This document shows, piece after piece, positions 54,449 to 62,696 of a stretch of 64,000 bases of DNA (position 1 is the stretch's first letter; the number at the start of each line of letters is the position of its first letter). The stretch lies in contig CAKVGI010000004.1 of the NCBI GenBank assembly GCA_934747265.1, forward strand, positions 20,103-84,102, read 5' to 3'. The notes beneath the pieces are model-generated. The model searched no databases. It saw only the letters and a program-made list of their open reading frames with translations, and was not told the DNA's origin. The position numbers and the translations under genes are program-made. Source of the DNA: an uncultured Rickettsiales bacterium. GTDB taxonomy: Bacteria > Pseudomonadota > Alphaproteobacteria > Rickettsiales > UBA1997.

Positions 54449-56626
54449 TTATAAAATTGTGCAACATGTTTCATTCTGTTTTGTAATATTTTTGGGGTTT
54501 TGTCCTTCTGTATTATCGGGAATACAGCTTGAAAATATATTATATTTTTGTTTTTTATTACTTGAATCTTCTTTTTGGTTAGATTCCAATAATGGAGTAT
54601 AATTGATACCAAGTTTGATACATGATTCTTTTAATTCTTCTGCATTTTGTGTAAGTTGCTCAAAAGACTTTATTAAATAATTACGCTTAATTAGGAAATT
54701 TTCACTATTTAAAAACGTAATAATAAACATTGTTGATATTTCTCTGTTATCTACTTTATCTTGTTCTTCTTTTGATTTCTCTAGCTGACTAGATGCAGTA
54801 GACAATTTTTCTTGATCAGCTTTATTTTGCTTAACTTGTTCTGCTAAGATTTTTGTTATAATAGCTTTTTCTTTATCAGAAATATCAACTAATACAAAAA
54901 AATTAAGAGTAGAATATTTACAAATACTTTGTTCAAAAGAAGATAGTTCCTTTTGTGGAAATGTAGCTATAACAATTTTTCCACTTTTATTACCTAGTTT
55001 TTTATTAAAACCTTCCAATAGTTCATTAATGCTTAAACCGTAAGGTTTCCTTGGTCGTTGTTCTGTTTGTTCTTGTTGTTCTCGCTCTTGTTCCTCTTTT
55101 ATATGTTTCTGTTGTCTTTCTAATAAAAATCCAACAGCTGACATGGCGTTAAGCCAGCAAGTACCGTTTTCTTGATAACCATATTTATTTAAAGTTGGTG
55201 TTGAATTAAAGATGTACCTTTTATCTTCTAATGAGGAATAAAATATAATTTTTCTTGTTTCTATATTTCTTGATGAATCTATTAAATATATTGATTCAGT
55301 TTCTGGTTTTATTGCCTCATCCCATCTTTTTGTTTTATCTATTATCATAACAAAAGCATGGTCTAAATAATTGCAATAAACAATATCAAAATTGCTGAAT
55401 TCACCTTCCCTTTTGGTTCCAAAATCTTCTTGTTCTAATCCGATTTTGTGAAATAATTGTTCTTTTAATTGTATATTATCATTATTACATAAGCTTATAA
55501 ATTTTAAATCTTTAAATATATCTTTTTGTTCTTCTAAATCTTTAACTGTTAATTCTTTATTACCTTTTAATTTTAACATTAAATTGCAAGCTATTTTTAA
55601 GAAAGTCTCACATTCTAGACCACCACTATTCATATCATTATATATATTAAATTTTTCTTTTAAATATTCATCTTGTAAATCTAATAATTCTTTTAATGAA
55701 ATATCTTTAAAACTTGCAATTTTTTCTTTATCTTCTTTATGAAAAAGTTCTTGATAGCATTCAAAAAGCTTTGTTTCTGTTTGTTTTTTATCTTCTTCTG
55801 ATAATTGTTTACTGCCACTATTTGTTAATGTGTTTATAAAATATTGAGAAATAATTAATGAGAATATTGGTTTTAATTCGTCTTTAATTTTTTTTTCATT
55901 TTTTCCAAAATTGTCTTTGTTTGTTGTATTTAATAAGCTGAAAAAGTTTTCTGTTATATCTTTTATATTAATTTTTTCGTTATTTGGTTCTTGCATTAAG
56001 CAACCTTGAACAAAACCAGTAATAATATTATGTACTGAATTTGGATTTTTCTCTATAATTTTAGAAATTACACCACTAATATCTGTTAAATCCTTTCCTG
56101 CCGAAATACAATCACATGTAAAAGCACCAGTGATAGTATGTGCTAAATTTGGTTTTTTCTCTATAATTTTAAAAATTACACCACTAATATCTGTTAGATT
56201 ATCTTCTATAGAAACACAACCTTGAACAAAACCAGTAATAATATTATGTGCTAAATTTGGATTTTTCTCTATAATTTTAGAAATTACATCGCCAATTTGC
56301 GTTAATGTCCTTGTGCTTGACATATAGCCTTGTGTAAAACTAAAAATAATATTATGTATCAAATTTGAATTATTTATTATTTTGTCAGTTGTAATGATTT
56401 CAGAAATTGTATCACTAATTTTTACTAAATCTTCATTTTCTGACAAATATTCACGTGTAAGAAAACAAATATCTGGACATAAAACATCGAATGCGTATCG
56501 ATTTATAATCTCTTGAACTTCTTCTTTAAATTTTGCTAAATTTTCTTCATTTTGCTTATTAAGTTCATTATGATTTAATAATGATATCTGTTCTTGATTT
56601 TTCTTGTTTTCTGTAGTATTTCTCAC
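54449..56626 (-). CDS. candidate secreted effector: helical repeats, CE-clan-like cysteine-protease core, C-terminal CaaX box
   Basis: 725 residues, no signal peptide. Residues about 63-210 hold four helical repeats of roughly 36 residues (cores GDVISKIIEKNPNLAHNI and SGVISKIIEKNPNSVHNI). A later segment follows the order of Ulp1/C48-type CE-clan peptidases: H423 in DHAFVMIID, D450 in SIYLIDSS, Q485 and C490 in YQENGTCWLNA, close to the family Q-x-N-G-x-D-C-G motif. A Gln/Glu-rich helix follows. The chain ends CC-TIL: the last four residues CTIL fit a CaaX box for geranylgeranylation, with a second Cys at 721, as used by some bacterial effectors on host membranes. Activity is predicted as deubiquitinase, deSUMOylase or acetyltransferase; unproven. 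Secretion could be by the VirB system. Confidence 0.65.
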   Translation of the reverse strand: MRNTTENKKNQEQISLLNHNELNKQNEENLAKFKEEVQEIINRYAFDVLCPDICFLTREYLSENEDLVKISDTISEIITTDKIINNSNLIHNIIFSFTQGYMSSTRTLTQIGDVISKIIEKNPNLAHNIITGFVQGCVSIEDNLTDISGVIFKIIEKKPNLAHTITGAFTCDCISAGKDLTDISGVISKIIEKNPNSVHNIITGFVQGCLMQEPNNEKINIKDITENFFSLLNTTNKDNFGKNEKKIKDELKPIFSLIISQYFINTLTNSGSKQLSEEDKKQTETKLFECYQELFHKEDKEKIASFKDISLKELLDLQDEYLKEKFNIYNDMNSGGLECETFLKIACNLMLKLKGNKELTVKDLEEQKDIFKDLKFISLCNNDNIQLKEQLFHKIGLEQEDFGTKREGEFSNFDIVYCNYLDHAFVMIIDKTKRWDEAIKPETESIYLIDSSRNIETRKIIFYSSLEDKRYIFNSTPTLNKYGYQENGTCWLNAMSAVGFLLERQQKHIKEEQEREQQEQTEQRPRKPYGLSINELLEGFNKKLGNKSGKIVIATFPQKELSSFEQSICKYSTLNFFVLVDISDKEKAIITKILAEQVKQNKADQEKLSTASSQLEKSKEEQDKVDNREISTMFIITFLNSENFLIKRNYLIKSFEQLTQNAEELKESCIKLGINYTPLLESNQKEDSSNKKQKYNIFSSCIPDNTEGQNPKNITKQNETCCTIL

Positions 56627-56798
56627 GTTGCCTTTTGCTTTTATAAAATTATAATAAATATCATTATATAAGTATATTTGCAGTACATATTGTACTTTTC
56701 AATAAAATTTATAAAATATCTATGGTATGTTTTATAGATTTTAATTTTAGCTATTTTATATGAACACTAATGTCATTTAGTATATTCTATTAATATAC

Positions 56799-56823
56799 AA
56801 AAAGGGATTTTAAATAAAATCCC
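56799..56823 (-). terminator. terminator of the lipoprotein pair
   Basis: On the minus strand an 8-bp stem GGGATTTT/AAAATCCC (56823-56816 with 56811-56804, loop ATTT) is followed by five T. It lies 9 bp after the stop of the 56832 gene. Confidence 0.88.
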
Positions 56824-56831
56824 CTAATAAA

Positions 56832-57194
56832 TTAATTTCCATAAACAACAGTGCAAACATTAGAATAGATAAATGGGAGGATAAACCATAAACCCAAACC
56901 ATTCTTTGTTCTTTCTATTGAATATACTTCTGTTATATGTCCATCTTCTTTTGCGGCACTAATACTAGCATCGCCAGTATTTACTAAATATAAAAAGTTT
57001 GATGTACAAGCTTTTCCTTTTTTGGGAAAATTCACTTCTTTATCTATAATATTAGCGTCTAGCCCTTCTACTACGTTACTAACAAGAACAGCGTTTCCAG
57101 ACTTAACGTTAGTAGGAGCTGGAACGGTTGTACATCCGCTAGCAAAAAACAAAATTGAGATAAATAAAATAATATGTAATTTCATTTTTATCAT
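56832..57194 (-). CDS. TRL-like family lipoprotein, copy 1
   Basis: 120 residues. Signal peptide with lipobox FASGC (Cys at 21); ATG 57185 is a possible shorter start. The mature part shows the TRL-like pattern: FPKKGKACTSNFLYLVNTGDASISAAKEDGHITEVYSIE and a C-terminal CTVVYGN. TRL proteins are small envelope lipoproteins of unknown role. The next gene upstream on the strand is a paralogue (17-bp gap), so this is a tandem duplication. A terminator follows. Confidence 0.8.
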   Translation of the reverse strand: MIKMKLHIILFISILFFASGCTTVPAPTNVKSGNAVLVSNVVEGLDANIIDKEVNFPKKGKACTSNFLYLVNTGDASISAAKEDGHITEVYSIERTKNGLGLWFILPFIYSNVCTVVYGN

Positions 57195-57211
57195 ATAATT
57201 ACCTATTATAA

Positions 57212-57523
57212 TTAATTACCTTGAACTATTAAGCAACTTCTACCAAATAATCCTAAAATACCAAAATAACTTCTGTCTATTGTTGCTATATTTCTAATAT
57301 GTCCGTCTTCCTTTGCTTCTTTTACGGAAGAATTACCGCTTGCAACTAAACCAAGTATTGATATTTGGCAACTTTCGCCTTTTTTGTTAATTTCAACGCC
57401 GTTATTTGCTGATTGACCTTCAAGTGTATTTGTGATAATTAAACCAGCGCCACTACTTGACATTGGTGTTGTACAAGCTGTTATTGAAGATAATAATAAA
57501 AATAATAGTAAAAATTTTTTCAT
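57212..57523 (-). CDS. TRL-like family lipoprotein, copy 2
   Basis: 103 residues from ATG 57523 (KKFLLLFLLLSSITAC, lipobox Cys near 17); the frame is open to 57559, but this start gives the best signal peptide. The pattern INKKGESCQISILGLVASGNSSVKEAKEDGHIRNIATID and C-terminal CLIVQGN parallels copy 1. It is the upstream member of the pair, so it is probably transcribed first. Diverged sequence suggests an old duplication. Confidence 0.8.
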   Translation of the reverse strand: MKKFLLLFLLLSSITACTTPMSSSGAGLIITNTLEGQSANNGVEINKKGESCQISILGLVASGNSSVKEAKEDGHIRNIATIDRSYFGILGLFGRSCLIVQGN

Positions 57524-57780
57524 TTTTGACCTCGTAAAATAATATAATATAAACATCACATGTAGTCAAAATGACTTTATGTAATTTTATACAAATTAAT
57601 AATAATCTAATCATTTATGACAACAGTATAATATATATAAATTATTTTTCAATAAAAATATTTTATTCGATAAATAGTTGGTGATTTATATTTTTTTAAT
57701 TAAATTCATTTTTTTATTGACTTAATTATTCTTTGCTGTTAGCTTTGAGTTAGTTATTGATTTTATAATTATATAGTATT

Positions 57781-58320
57781 ATGAGTGGAAATAAATTACC
57801 TTTGATGAGGAAAGCGGCTGCTGTATGGTTAGTGGATAATACATCATTAACTTTTGAGCAAATCGCTAATTTTTGTGGTATGCATGAACTTGAAGTTCAA
57901 GGTATTGCTGATGGTGATGTGGCTGGCGGAATTATTGCACAAAGTCCTATTGATAATGGACAGTTAACAAGGGAAATGATTGAACTTTGTGAAAAAGATC
58001 CAAATAAACAATTGGAATTAAAAACACAAATTTCCGATGAAGTTGATATTTCAAGCAAAAAGAAAGGTAAATATACTCCAATTGCAAGAAGAAGCGATAA
58101 ACCAAATGGTATTGCTTATCTTTTAAAATACTATCCAGATATTACGGATGCACAAATTAGAAAACTAATTGGTACAACCACTACGATGATTGATTCTATC
58201 AGAAATAGAACACATTGGAATATAAAAGAAATAACACCAAGGGATCCCGTTTTGTTAGGACTTTGCAGTCAAACTTTATTTAATCAAATTATTGATGAAG
58301 TAAAGAAAAACGAAGAATAG
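57781..58320 (+). CDS. trcR: TrcR-like cell-cycle transcriptional regulator (DUF1013)
   Basis: 179 residues. The family blocks are clear: LPLMRKAAAVWLVDNTSLTFEQIANFCGMHELEVQGIADGD, YTPIARRSDKPNGIAYLLKYYPDI, and IRKLIGTTTTMIDSIRNRTHWN. TrcR-type proteins are alphaproteobacterial and bind RNA polymerase to activate transcription in the cell cycle. It lies 44 bp before rplY on the same strand. Confidence 0.93.
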   Translation: MSGNKLPLMRKAAAVWLVDNTSLTFEQIANFCGMHELEVQGIADGDVAGGIIAQSPIDNGQLTREMIELCEKDPNKQLELKTQISDEVDISSKKKGKYTPIARRSDKPNGIAYLLKYYPDITDAQIRKLIGTTTTMIDSIRNRTHWNIKEITPRDPVLLGLCSQTLFNQIIDEVKKNEE

Positions 58321-58363
58321 TAAAGCGGTTTATTATTAAATTATTAAAAAATGTGAGAGTAAA

Positions 58364-59032
58364 ATGGTTAATTTTTTGACTTTAAATGGTAGCATTAGAA
58401 AAAATTTAGGTTCTGGTAATACCAATAGATTAAGAAAAGAGGGAAACATTCCTGCTGTTATTTATGGAAATAATGGTGAAGATAACATATATATTTATTT
58501 AGCAAAAAAAGATTTTGATAAAGAATATTTAAAAGGAAATATTGAAATCAGACCAATAGAATTAAATATTGATGGTAAAAAATATCAAGTATTAACTTAC
58601 CAAATAGATTTAGATCCAATTACAGATTTACCAAGACATATTGATTTTATAAACATAAAAGATAAAAAAGAAGTTAAGGTTTATGTTCCAGTTAAGTTTA
58701 TTGGTAAAGAAAAAGCACCAGGATTAAAAAGAGGTGGTTTTTTGAATATTTTAAAAAGAAAAATTCAACTTTATGTTGATCCATTGAATATTCCAGCAGA
58801 AATTGAGGTTTTTGTTGATGCAATGCATATTGGTAGTAAAATCAAAATTAATGATATTAAATTGCCAAACAATGTGAAGGTTGTTGATAAAACAAACTTT
58901 AATATTGTTACAGTTACAGGTAGAGGTAAATCAACAGATGATGTACAACCAGTTGCAACAACAACAGCTGCTACTGACGCAACAGCTACTGCCACACCAG
59001 CTACACCAGCTGCTGCTGATGCTAAAAAATAA
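58364..59032 (+). CDS. rplY: 50S ribosomal protein L25 (general stress protein Ctc type)
   Basis: 222 residues. The L25 domain (about 1-95; RLRKEGNIPAVIYGN) binds 5S rRNA. A TL5-type C-terminal domain follows (VKVYVPVKFIGKEKAPGLKRGGFLN, KINDIKLPNNVKVVDK). The last 30 residues are Ala/Thr-rich (ATTTAATDATATATPATPAA) and disordered. pth often follows in other genomes but not here. A hairpin terminator follows directly. Confidence 0.95.
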   Translation: MVNFLTLNGSIRKNLGSGNTNRLRKEGNIPAVIYGNNGEDNIYIYLAKKDFDKEYLKGNIEIRPIELNIDGKKYQVLTYQIDLDPITDLPRHIDFINIKDKKEVKVYVPVKFIGKEKAPGLKRGGFLNILKRKIQLYVDPLNIPAEIEVFVDAMHIGSKIKINDIKLPNNVKVVDKTNFNIVTVTGRGKSTDDVQPVATTTAATDATATATPATPAAADAKK

Positions 59033-59040
59033 TACAAAAA

Positions 59041-59070
59041 TTCAAGAGGTTTTTATAAAAGCCTCTTGAA
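59041..59070. terminator. bidirectional terminator between rplY and the ferritin-like gene
   Basis: A 9-bp stem TTCAAGAGG/CCTCTTGAA (59041-59049, 59062-59070) extended by an inner TTTTATAAAA. The minus-strand side has five T after the stem, so it best terminates the convergent gene at 59090. Confidence 0.85.
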
Positions 59071-59089
59071 CTTTATGTATAACTAAAAA

Positions 59090-59446
59090 TTATTTCATTG
59101 TAAGTAAAGCTCTTTTCTCACAGAAAGATTCGCAAATGTTGTCCAACAAAGCTTGCATTCCATGTGTCAATTTTTCTTTTTTGCTTATATTTTCTATAAG
59201 TTCCATTATTGACATAGTTAATTGATTTAGATCACTATTTATGTAGTTTGTGTTTATTATATCTTTTGATAATTCAGCTTTTTTATTAAGACCCATAAAA
59301 TATTTTTCAGCTATATTATCAACAAAATCGTCAATGTCTTCTTGTAATCTATCAAACAATAAATGTTGCGAATAAATTGTTGTAGTCCAGTGATTTAGCT
59401 TACAGGAATATTTAAAAGCAATTAATCTTTGAATCAATTCAAGCAT
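59090..59446 (-). CDS. ferritin/Dps-like small helical protein (DUF5856-like)
   Basis: 118 residues. Start ATG 59446 is chosen because a strong SD (AAAGGAG) lies about 5 bases upstream of it; ATG 59464 would add six residues. The chain is helical, with LIAFKYSCKLNHWTTTIYSQHLLFDRLQEDIDDFVD, a Dps-like pattern including NHWTT and later Asp/Glu residues. The DUF5856/ferritin-like assignment is by this pattern. A role in iron or oxidative stress is possible but metal ligands are incomplete. Confidence 0.55.
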   Translation of the reverse strand: MLELIQRLIAFKYSCKLNHWTTTIYSQHLLFDRLQEDIDDFVDNIAEKYFMGLNKKAELSKDIINTNYINSDLNQLTMSIMELIENISKKEKLTHGMQALLDNICESFCEKRALLTMK

Positions 59447-59610
59447 AATTCTCCTTTGTTTCATTAATAAAAGCCTCTATCTACAAAAATTATGCTTTAA
59501 TCATTTTAAAAGTCAATAATTTTCTACATATAGTAGTATTATAAATATAATATATATTTTTAGTATATTAAAATAATCTAAGTCTTGTATCAAACTTAAA
59601 TTATTTACTT

Positions 59611-59802
59611 TTAGTTAATGAGTTCTTGAATTGGATTTGTTCTAATTTCGCCAACTACTGACTGTGTTGTGGTATTGGTATTATGGATAATATTTGTATC
59701 CAAATTTATTTTGCTATAATATAATAAAATATTTACGAATATTCTAATTACAATATAAGCATATATTAAGATAATAATTTGGTTGAATATATATTTAACA
59801 AT
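59611..59802 (-). other. possible small gene or remnant without ATG start
   Basis: A 63-codon open frame that looks protein-like: a hydrophobic helix (IFNQIIILIYAYIVIRIFVN) followed by LYYSKINLDTN, an Asn/Thr tract and VVGEIRTNPIQELIN. No ATG, GTG or TTG begins it in frame; the only initiators would be ATT or ATA. It could be a decayed gene, a rare-start gene, or the tail of a frameshifted one. The remaining 59465-59920 is AT-rich with nothing else recognised. Confidence 0.3.
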
Positions 59803-59920
59803 TTAGTTATATAATAATCTTAAAATGGTATTGGACTTTTAATATGCTTTTAAATTTTAACTATATGCCTAATTATTTTATTGATATAATTATTGTATAT
59901 TTTAACTAATTATGTATCAC

Positions 59921-60381
59921 CATCCATTCAATCTTTGTAAGGGGAAGCTTGTGTAGTCAATACTCCATCTCCACCTCCCTTTGTGTGAGAAAGGCTGACA
60001 AAATCAATACTCCATCTTCGCCACTATTTGTAAGGAGAAAGCTGATGTACCCTTCACCTTTTGCCCTCTTATCAGGGGTGAATGAAGGACTATTCTCTTT
60101 GTAAGGGGAAGGAGGATTGGCGTAGCCGATATTCCCTTTTCACTTCACTTTGTAAGGGGAAATTAATGAAGTTAATATATCCTCTCTCACCACTCCTTTT
60201 TTAAAGTTAGAGCCAACGTAGTCAATAACACTTGTTCACCACCATTTGTAAGGAAGGAACTGATAAAGTCAATATATCTCATCCCCGCCTCCTTTCATAA
60301 TAGGAAAGCTGACGTAGTCAATACTTATCCTCCGCCCTCCTTCGTAAGGGGGGAGTCAGTCGTAGACTGACAGGGGGGTTG
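59921..60381 (+). repeat. B-family array, about nine units of roughly 47 bp
   Basis: Degenerate tandem units each start TTTGTAAGGGGAA, contain a GCTGACGTAGTCAATAC-like core and end in a C-rich stretch. One unit near 60085-60115 carries an inserted A-type sequence (TTATCAGGGGTGAATGAAGG). The last unit (60343-60381) is the cleanest, with GTCAGTC-GTA-GACTGAC between G6 runs, and abuts the C hairpin. Confidence 0.8.
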
Positions 60382-60515
60382 ATAGTATTTATTTTGTTTT
60401 ATAATAAAACAAAATAAATAGTTGAAAATTGAAAATTGAAAATTGAAATTAAAATATAAAGTCGAGGATTTGAATTTAAAATTAAGAATTAAGAATTAAG
60501 AATTAAGAATTATAA
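60382..60515 (+). repeat. C element: 17-bp-stem hairpin, ATTGAAA and AAGAATT tracts
   Basis: Arms 60386-60402 and 60404-60420 (core ATTTTGTTTTAT) form a near-perfect palindrome, followed by (GAAAATT)n, ATATAAAGTCGAGGATTT and tandem AAGAATT. The order is the same as at 21811-21925 and, inverted, 40800-41026. The following 60516-60758 is AT-rich with many short TAATAT-type repeats and no gene seen. Confidence 0.8.
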
Positions 60516-60758
60516 TAATAATTAAGAATAGAGTAATATATTTATTTAATAAATAAAATAATAATTAATAATATAATAATTAATAATATAATACTACTAC
60601 ATATTATTAAATACTATAATCACACATTAAATATATTATTAATGTTATATAAATAATATAAACTATTATATATAAAAAAATATATAATCAATTAATAATT
60701 TTTTTATAAGAATTATAAAATAATATATTATAACATATTATAACATATTAATTTATAA

Positions 60759-61569
60759 ATAATATATTAACATAAAAAACATAGTTTAAAACAATCAAAG
60801 TATTTTAAACCCCCCTTACCCCCCTTACCAGGGGGGGATTGGATAGGTACCCCTTATCATAGGGGTGGAAGGGTACTTTATCAGGTGGGAATGAGGGGGC
60901 TTATCAGGGGCAGGATGAAGGATTACCACTTATTAAGGAGGATGAGAGGACATTATCAGGGGGGAATAGAAGTAAAACTTATCAGGAGGGGTAGGGAGAC
61001 CTTATTGGAGGAAATAGAGATATCTTTATTAGGGTGGAATGAGGAGGTCTCTTATCAGGGAGAGAGAGGGGGTATCATTATCAAATGGGATGGATGGGAA
61101 TCCTTATCGTGGAGGGGATGGAAGGGTACTTTATCATGGGGGACGGATTGGTACTTTATCAGTGGGATGGGAGCGTTCCTTGGTATGGAGTATGGATGAG
61201 TATCTCTTATCAAGTGGGATGGAGGGAGAGATCTCTTGGTATATGGGGTATACCTGCCTTATCATGGTGGATTGAGTGGTATTCCTTAGCAAGCGGATAT
61301 AGAGAAACTTAGCGTGTGGTTGGAGGAGTGTTTGCTATTAATATAGAGGAAATGAGGAGATTTCACCTTAGTATGGGGCAGGAATGGTACTCACCCTTAG
61401 CAGAGGCGAAAACATAGGAATATCCCTTAATGGGTTAGAATGTTAGGTGTGTTCCTTAGTAGGGTGGTTGTAGGAGTACTCTTGGTATAGGAGGGATAGA
61501 ATGGTATTCTTGGTAGATGAAAATAAAGAAGAGTTCTTGATAGATGGCAAAGTTTGCTGAAAAATAAAA
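60759..61569 (+). repeat. A-family array, left arm of the large inverted repeat
   Basis: After an AT-rich lead with the anchor CCCCCC-TTA-CCCCCC-TTACCA-GGGGGGG (60810-60837), about 27 units of roughly 26 bp follow, consensus TTATCAGGGGGGATGAGAGGGTATC with much drift. Units in the outer part are G-rich; those near 61569 are degenerate. The inverse complement recurs at 63346-64000, with about 400 bp in the same unit order (61161-61569) and with about 200 bp (roughly 60952-61160) missing from the other arm. Short ORFs here cross units and are not taken as genes. Confidence 0.85.
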
Positions 61570-61686
61570 GTATATATATAATTAAATATATTTTTACATT
61601 TTATTATTTAGTAAGATATATTAATATATAGTAGTTAAGTAATATATAAAAAGTTGGTAATATTCTTAAAAAATTTTATTTTTTTG

Positions 61687-61714
61687 TTGACATTAAAAAA
61701 ATATACCATATATT
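61687..61714 (+). promoter_or_regulatory. promoter of tRNA-Glu
   Basis: TTGACA (61687-61692) and TATATT (61709-61714) with a 16-bp spacer, 11 bases before the mature tRNA-Glu 5' end. This is the best -35/-10 pair I found in the window. Confidence 0.75.
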
Positions 61715-61725
61715 TATTAGAGCAT

Positions 61726-61800
61726 GACCCCTTAGTCTAGTGGTTAGGACACTAGGTTTTCATCCTGGCAACACGGGTTCGAATCCCGTAGGGGTCACCA
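61726..61800 (+). tRNA. tRNA-Glu (anticodon UUC)
   Basis: 75 bases including an encoded CCA. Acceptor arms GACCCCT/AGGGGTC pair fully, the D arm contains GTGGTTAGGAC, the anticodon loop TTTTCAT has TTC at 34-36, and the T arm has GGGTTCGAATCCC. It sits inside the inverted-repeat interval, just before the convergent grpE. Confidence 0.97.
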
Positions 61801-61855
61801 CTTAGGTTTATCTTTTATTACATTTGTTATTCTTGTTGTTTTTATAAAAAGATGA

Positions 61856-61872
61856 AATAGTTATTAACTATT
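61856..61872 (-). terminator. hairpin downstream of grpE
   Basis: On the minus strand, arms AATAGTT/AACTATT with a three-base loop lie 14 bp after the grpE stop codon and are followed by TCATCTTTTT. This is a weak terminator candidate. Confidence 0.45.
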
Positions 61873-61886
61873 CCACCGTTTTTTGT

Positions 61887-62492
61887 TTATTTTGCCTTTG
61901 ATTTAGATACAGCAACTAAGGCTGGTCTTAATAATCTGTCTTTTATTTTGTAGCCAGCTTGCATAACTTGCACAACCTTTCCGTCTTCATTCTCTTCTGT
62001 TTCTATTTGGGTAATAGCGTTATGAAAATCTGGGTTAAAATCTTCATTTAAAGGAAAAATTCTTGATAATCCATTCTTATCAAATACTTTTTTTAATTCA
62101 TTTTGAGTAAGTGTTATTCCCTCGAAAAAATTCTTTGCAACTGTATTATTGCATAAATCTTCATGTTTTACATTTTCAAATGCCAAATAAAAATCTTCCA
62201 TTACAGGAATTAAATCTTCTGCGAATTTGCTTATAGCGTATTTTGCGGTTTTTTCATTTTCCTCAATAGATCTTTTTCTAGTATTGTCCAATTCAGCCAA
62301 TGTTCTCATAAGAGTTTCTTTTAACTTTTTATTTTCTTCTTCTAGCTCTTTTACTTTGTTTTCTTGGGTTTCATCAACTTGTTTATTCTCTTCTTTTTCT
62401 TGTTTATCTGTTTTTTCGTTTTCTACTTCTAACTCTTCTGTATTTTCAATCTCTTGTGATTTTTCTTTTTTGTTATTTTTTTTATCAAACAT
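61887..62492 (-). CDS. grpE: nucleotide exchange factor GrpE
   Basis: 201 residues. A disordered, acidic Lys/Glu-rich N-terminus (1-55), a long paired helix (56-110; KELEEENKKLKETLMRTLAELDNTRKRS) and the C-terminal beta domain with YLAFENVKHED, NPDFHNAITQ and VVQVMQAGYKIKDRLLRPALVAVSK. It releases ADP from DnaK. dnaK/dnaJ are not in the window. It lies between tRNA-Glu and tRNA-Ser. Confidence 0.95.
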   Translation of the reverse strand: MFDKKNNKKEKSQEIENTEELEVENEKTDKQEKEENKQVDETQENKVKELEEENKKLKETLMRTLAELDNTRKRSIEENEKTAKYAISKFAEDLIPVMEDFYLAFENVKHEDLCNNTVAKNFFEGITLTQNELKKVFDKNGLSRIFPLNEDFNPDFHNAITQIETEENEDGKVVQVMQAGYKIKDRLLRPALVAVSKSKAK

Positions 62493-62591
62493 TTTTGCAA
62501 AATTTATTAATCTACAAGTAAATATAGTTAAGTAAGTTAAAAATTCAAGAGGTTTTTACTTTTATATATATTTTTATAGTATTAACTTTGC

Positions 62592-62683
62592 TGGCGGAGA
62601 AGGCGGGATTTGAACCCGCGATGCTCCTTATGAAGCATGACGGTTTTCGAGACCGTTCCATTCAACCACTCTGGCACTTCTCC
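62592..62683 (-). tRNA. tRNA-Ser (anticodon CGA)
   Basis: 92 bases with encoded CCA. Acceptor GGAGAAG/CTTCTCC, anticodon stem ACGGT/ACCGT with loop CTCGAAA (CGA at 34-36), a long class II variable arm (CATGCTTCATAAGGAGCATC) and T arm GGGTTCAAATCCC. It reads UCG. Confidence 0.96.
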
Positions 62684-62696
62684 GAATGCATTTAAA

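Noticed and set aside
60885..61312. Three overlapping ORFs of 75-104 codons
   Set aside because: They lie in all three frames of the A array, which simply lacks stop codons in the G-rich direction.
59921..61569. CRISPR array
   Set aside because: There is no constant direct repeat alternating with unique spacers, units are degenerate throughout, and no cas gene is near.
62541..62560. AATTCAAGAGGTTTTTA similar to the rplY terminator arm
   Set aside because: Only one arm is present upstream of grpE; no hairpin forms, so it is not called a terminator.
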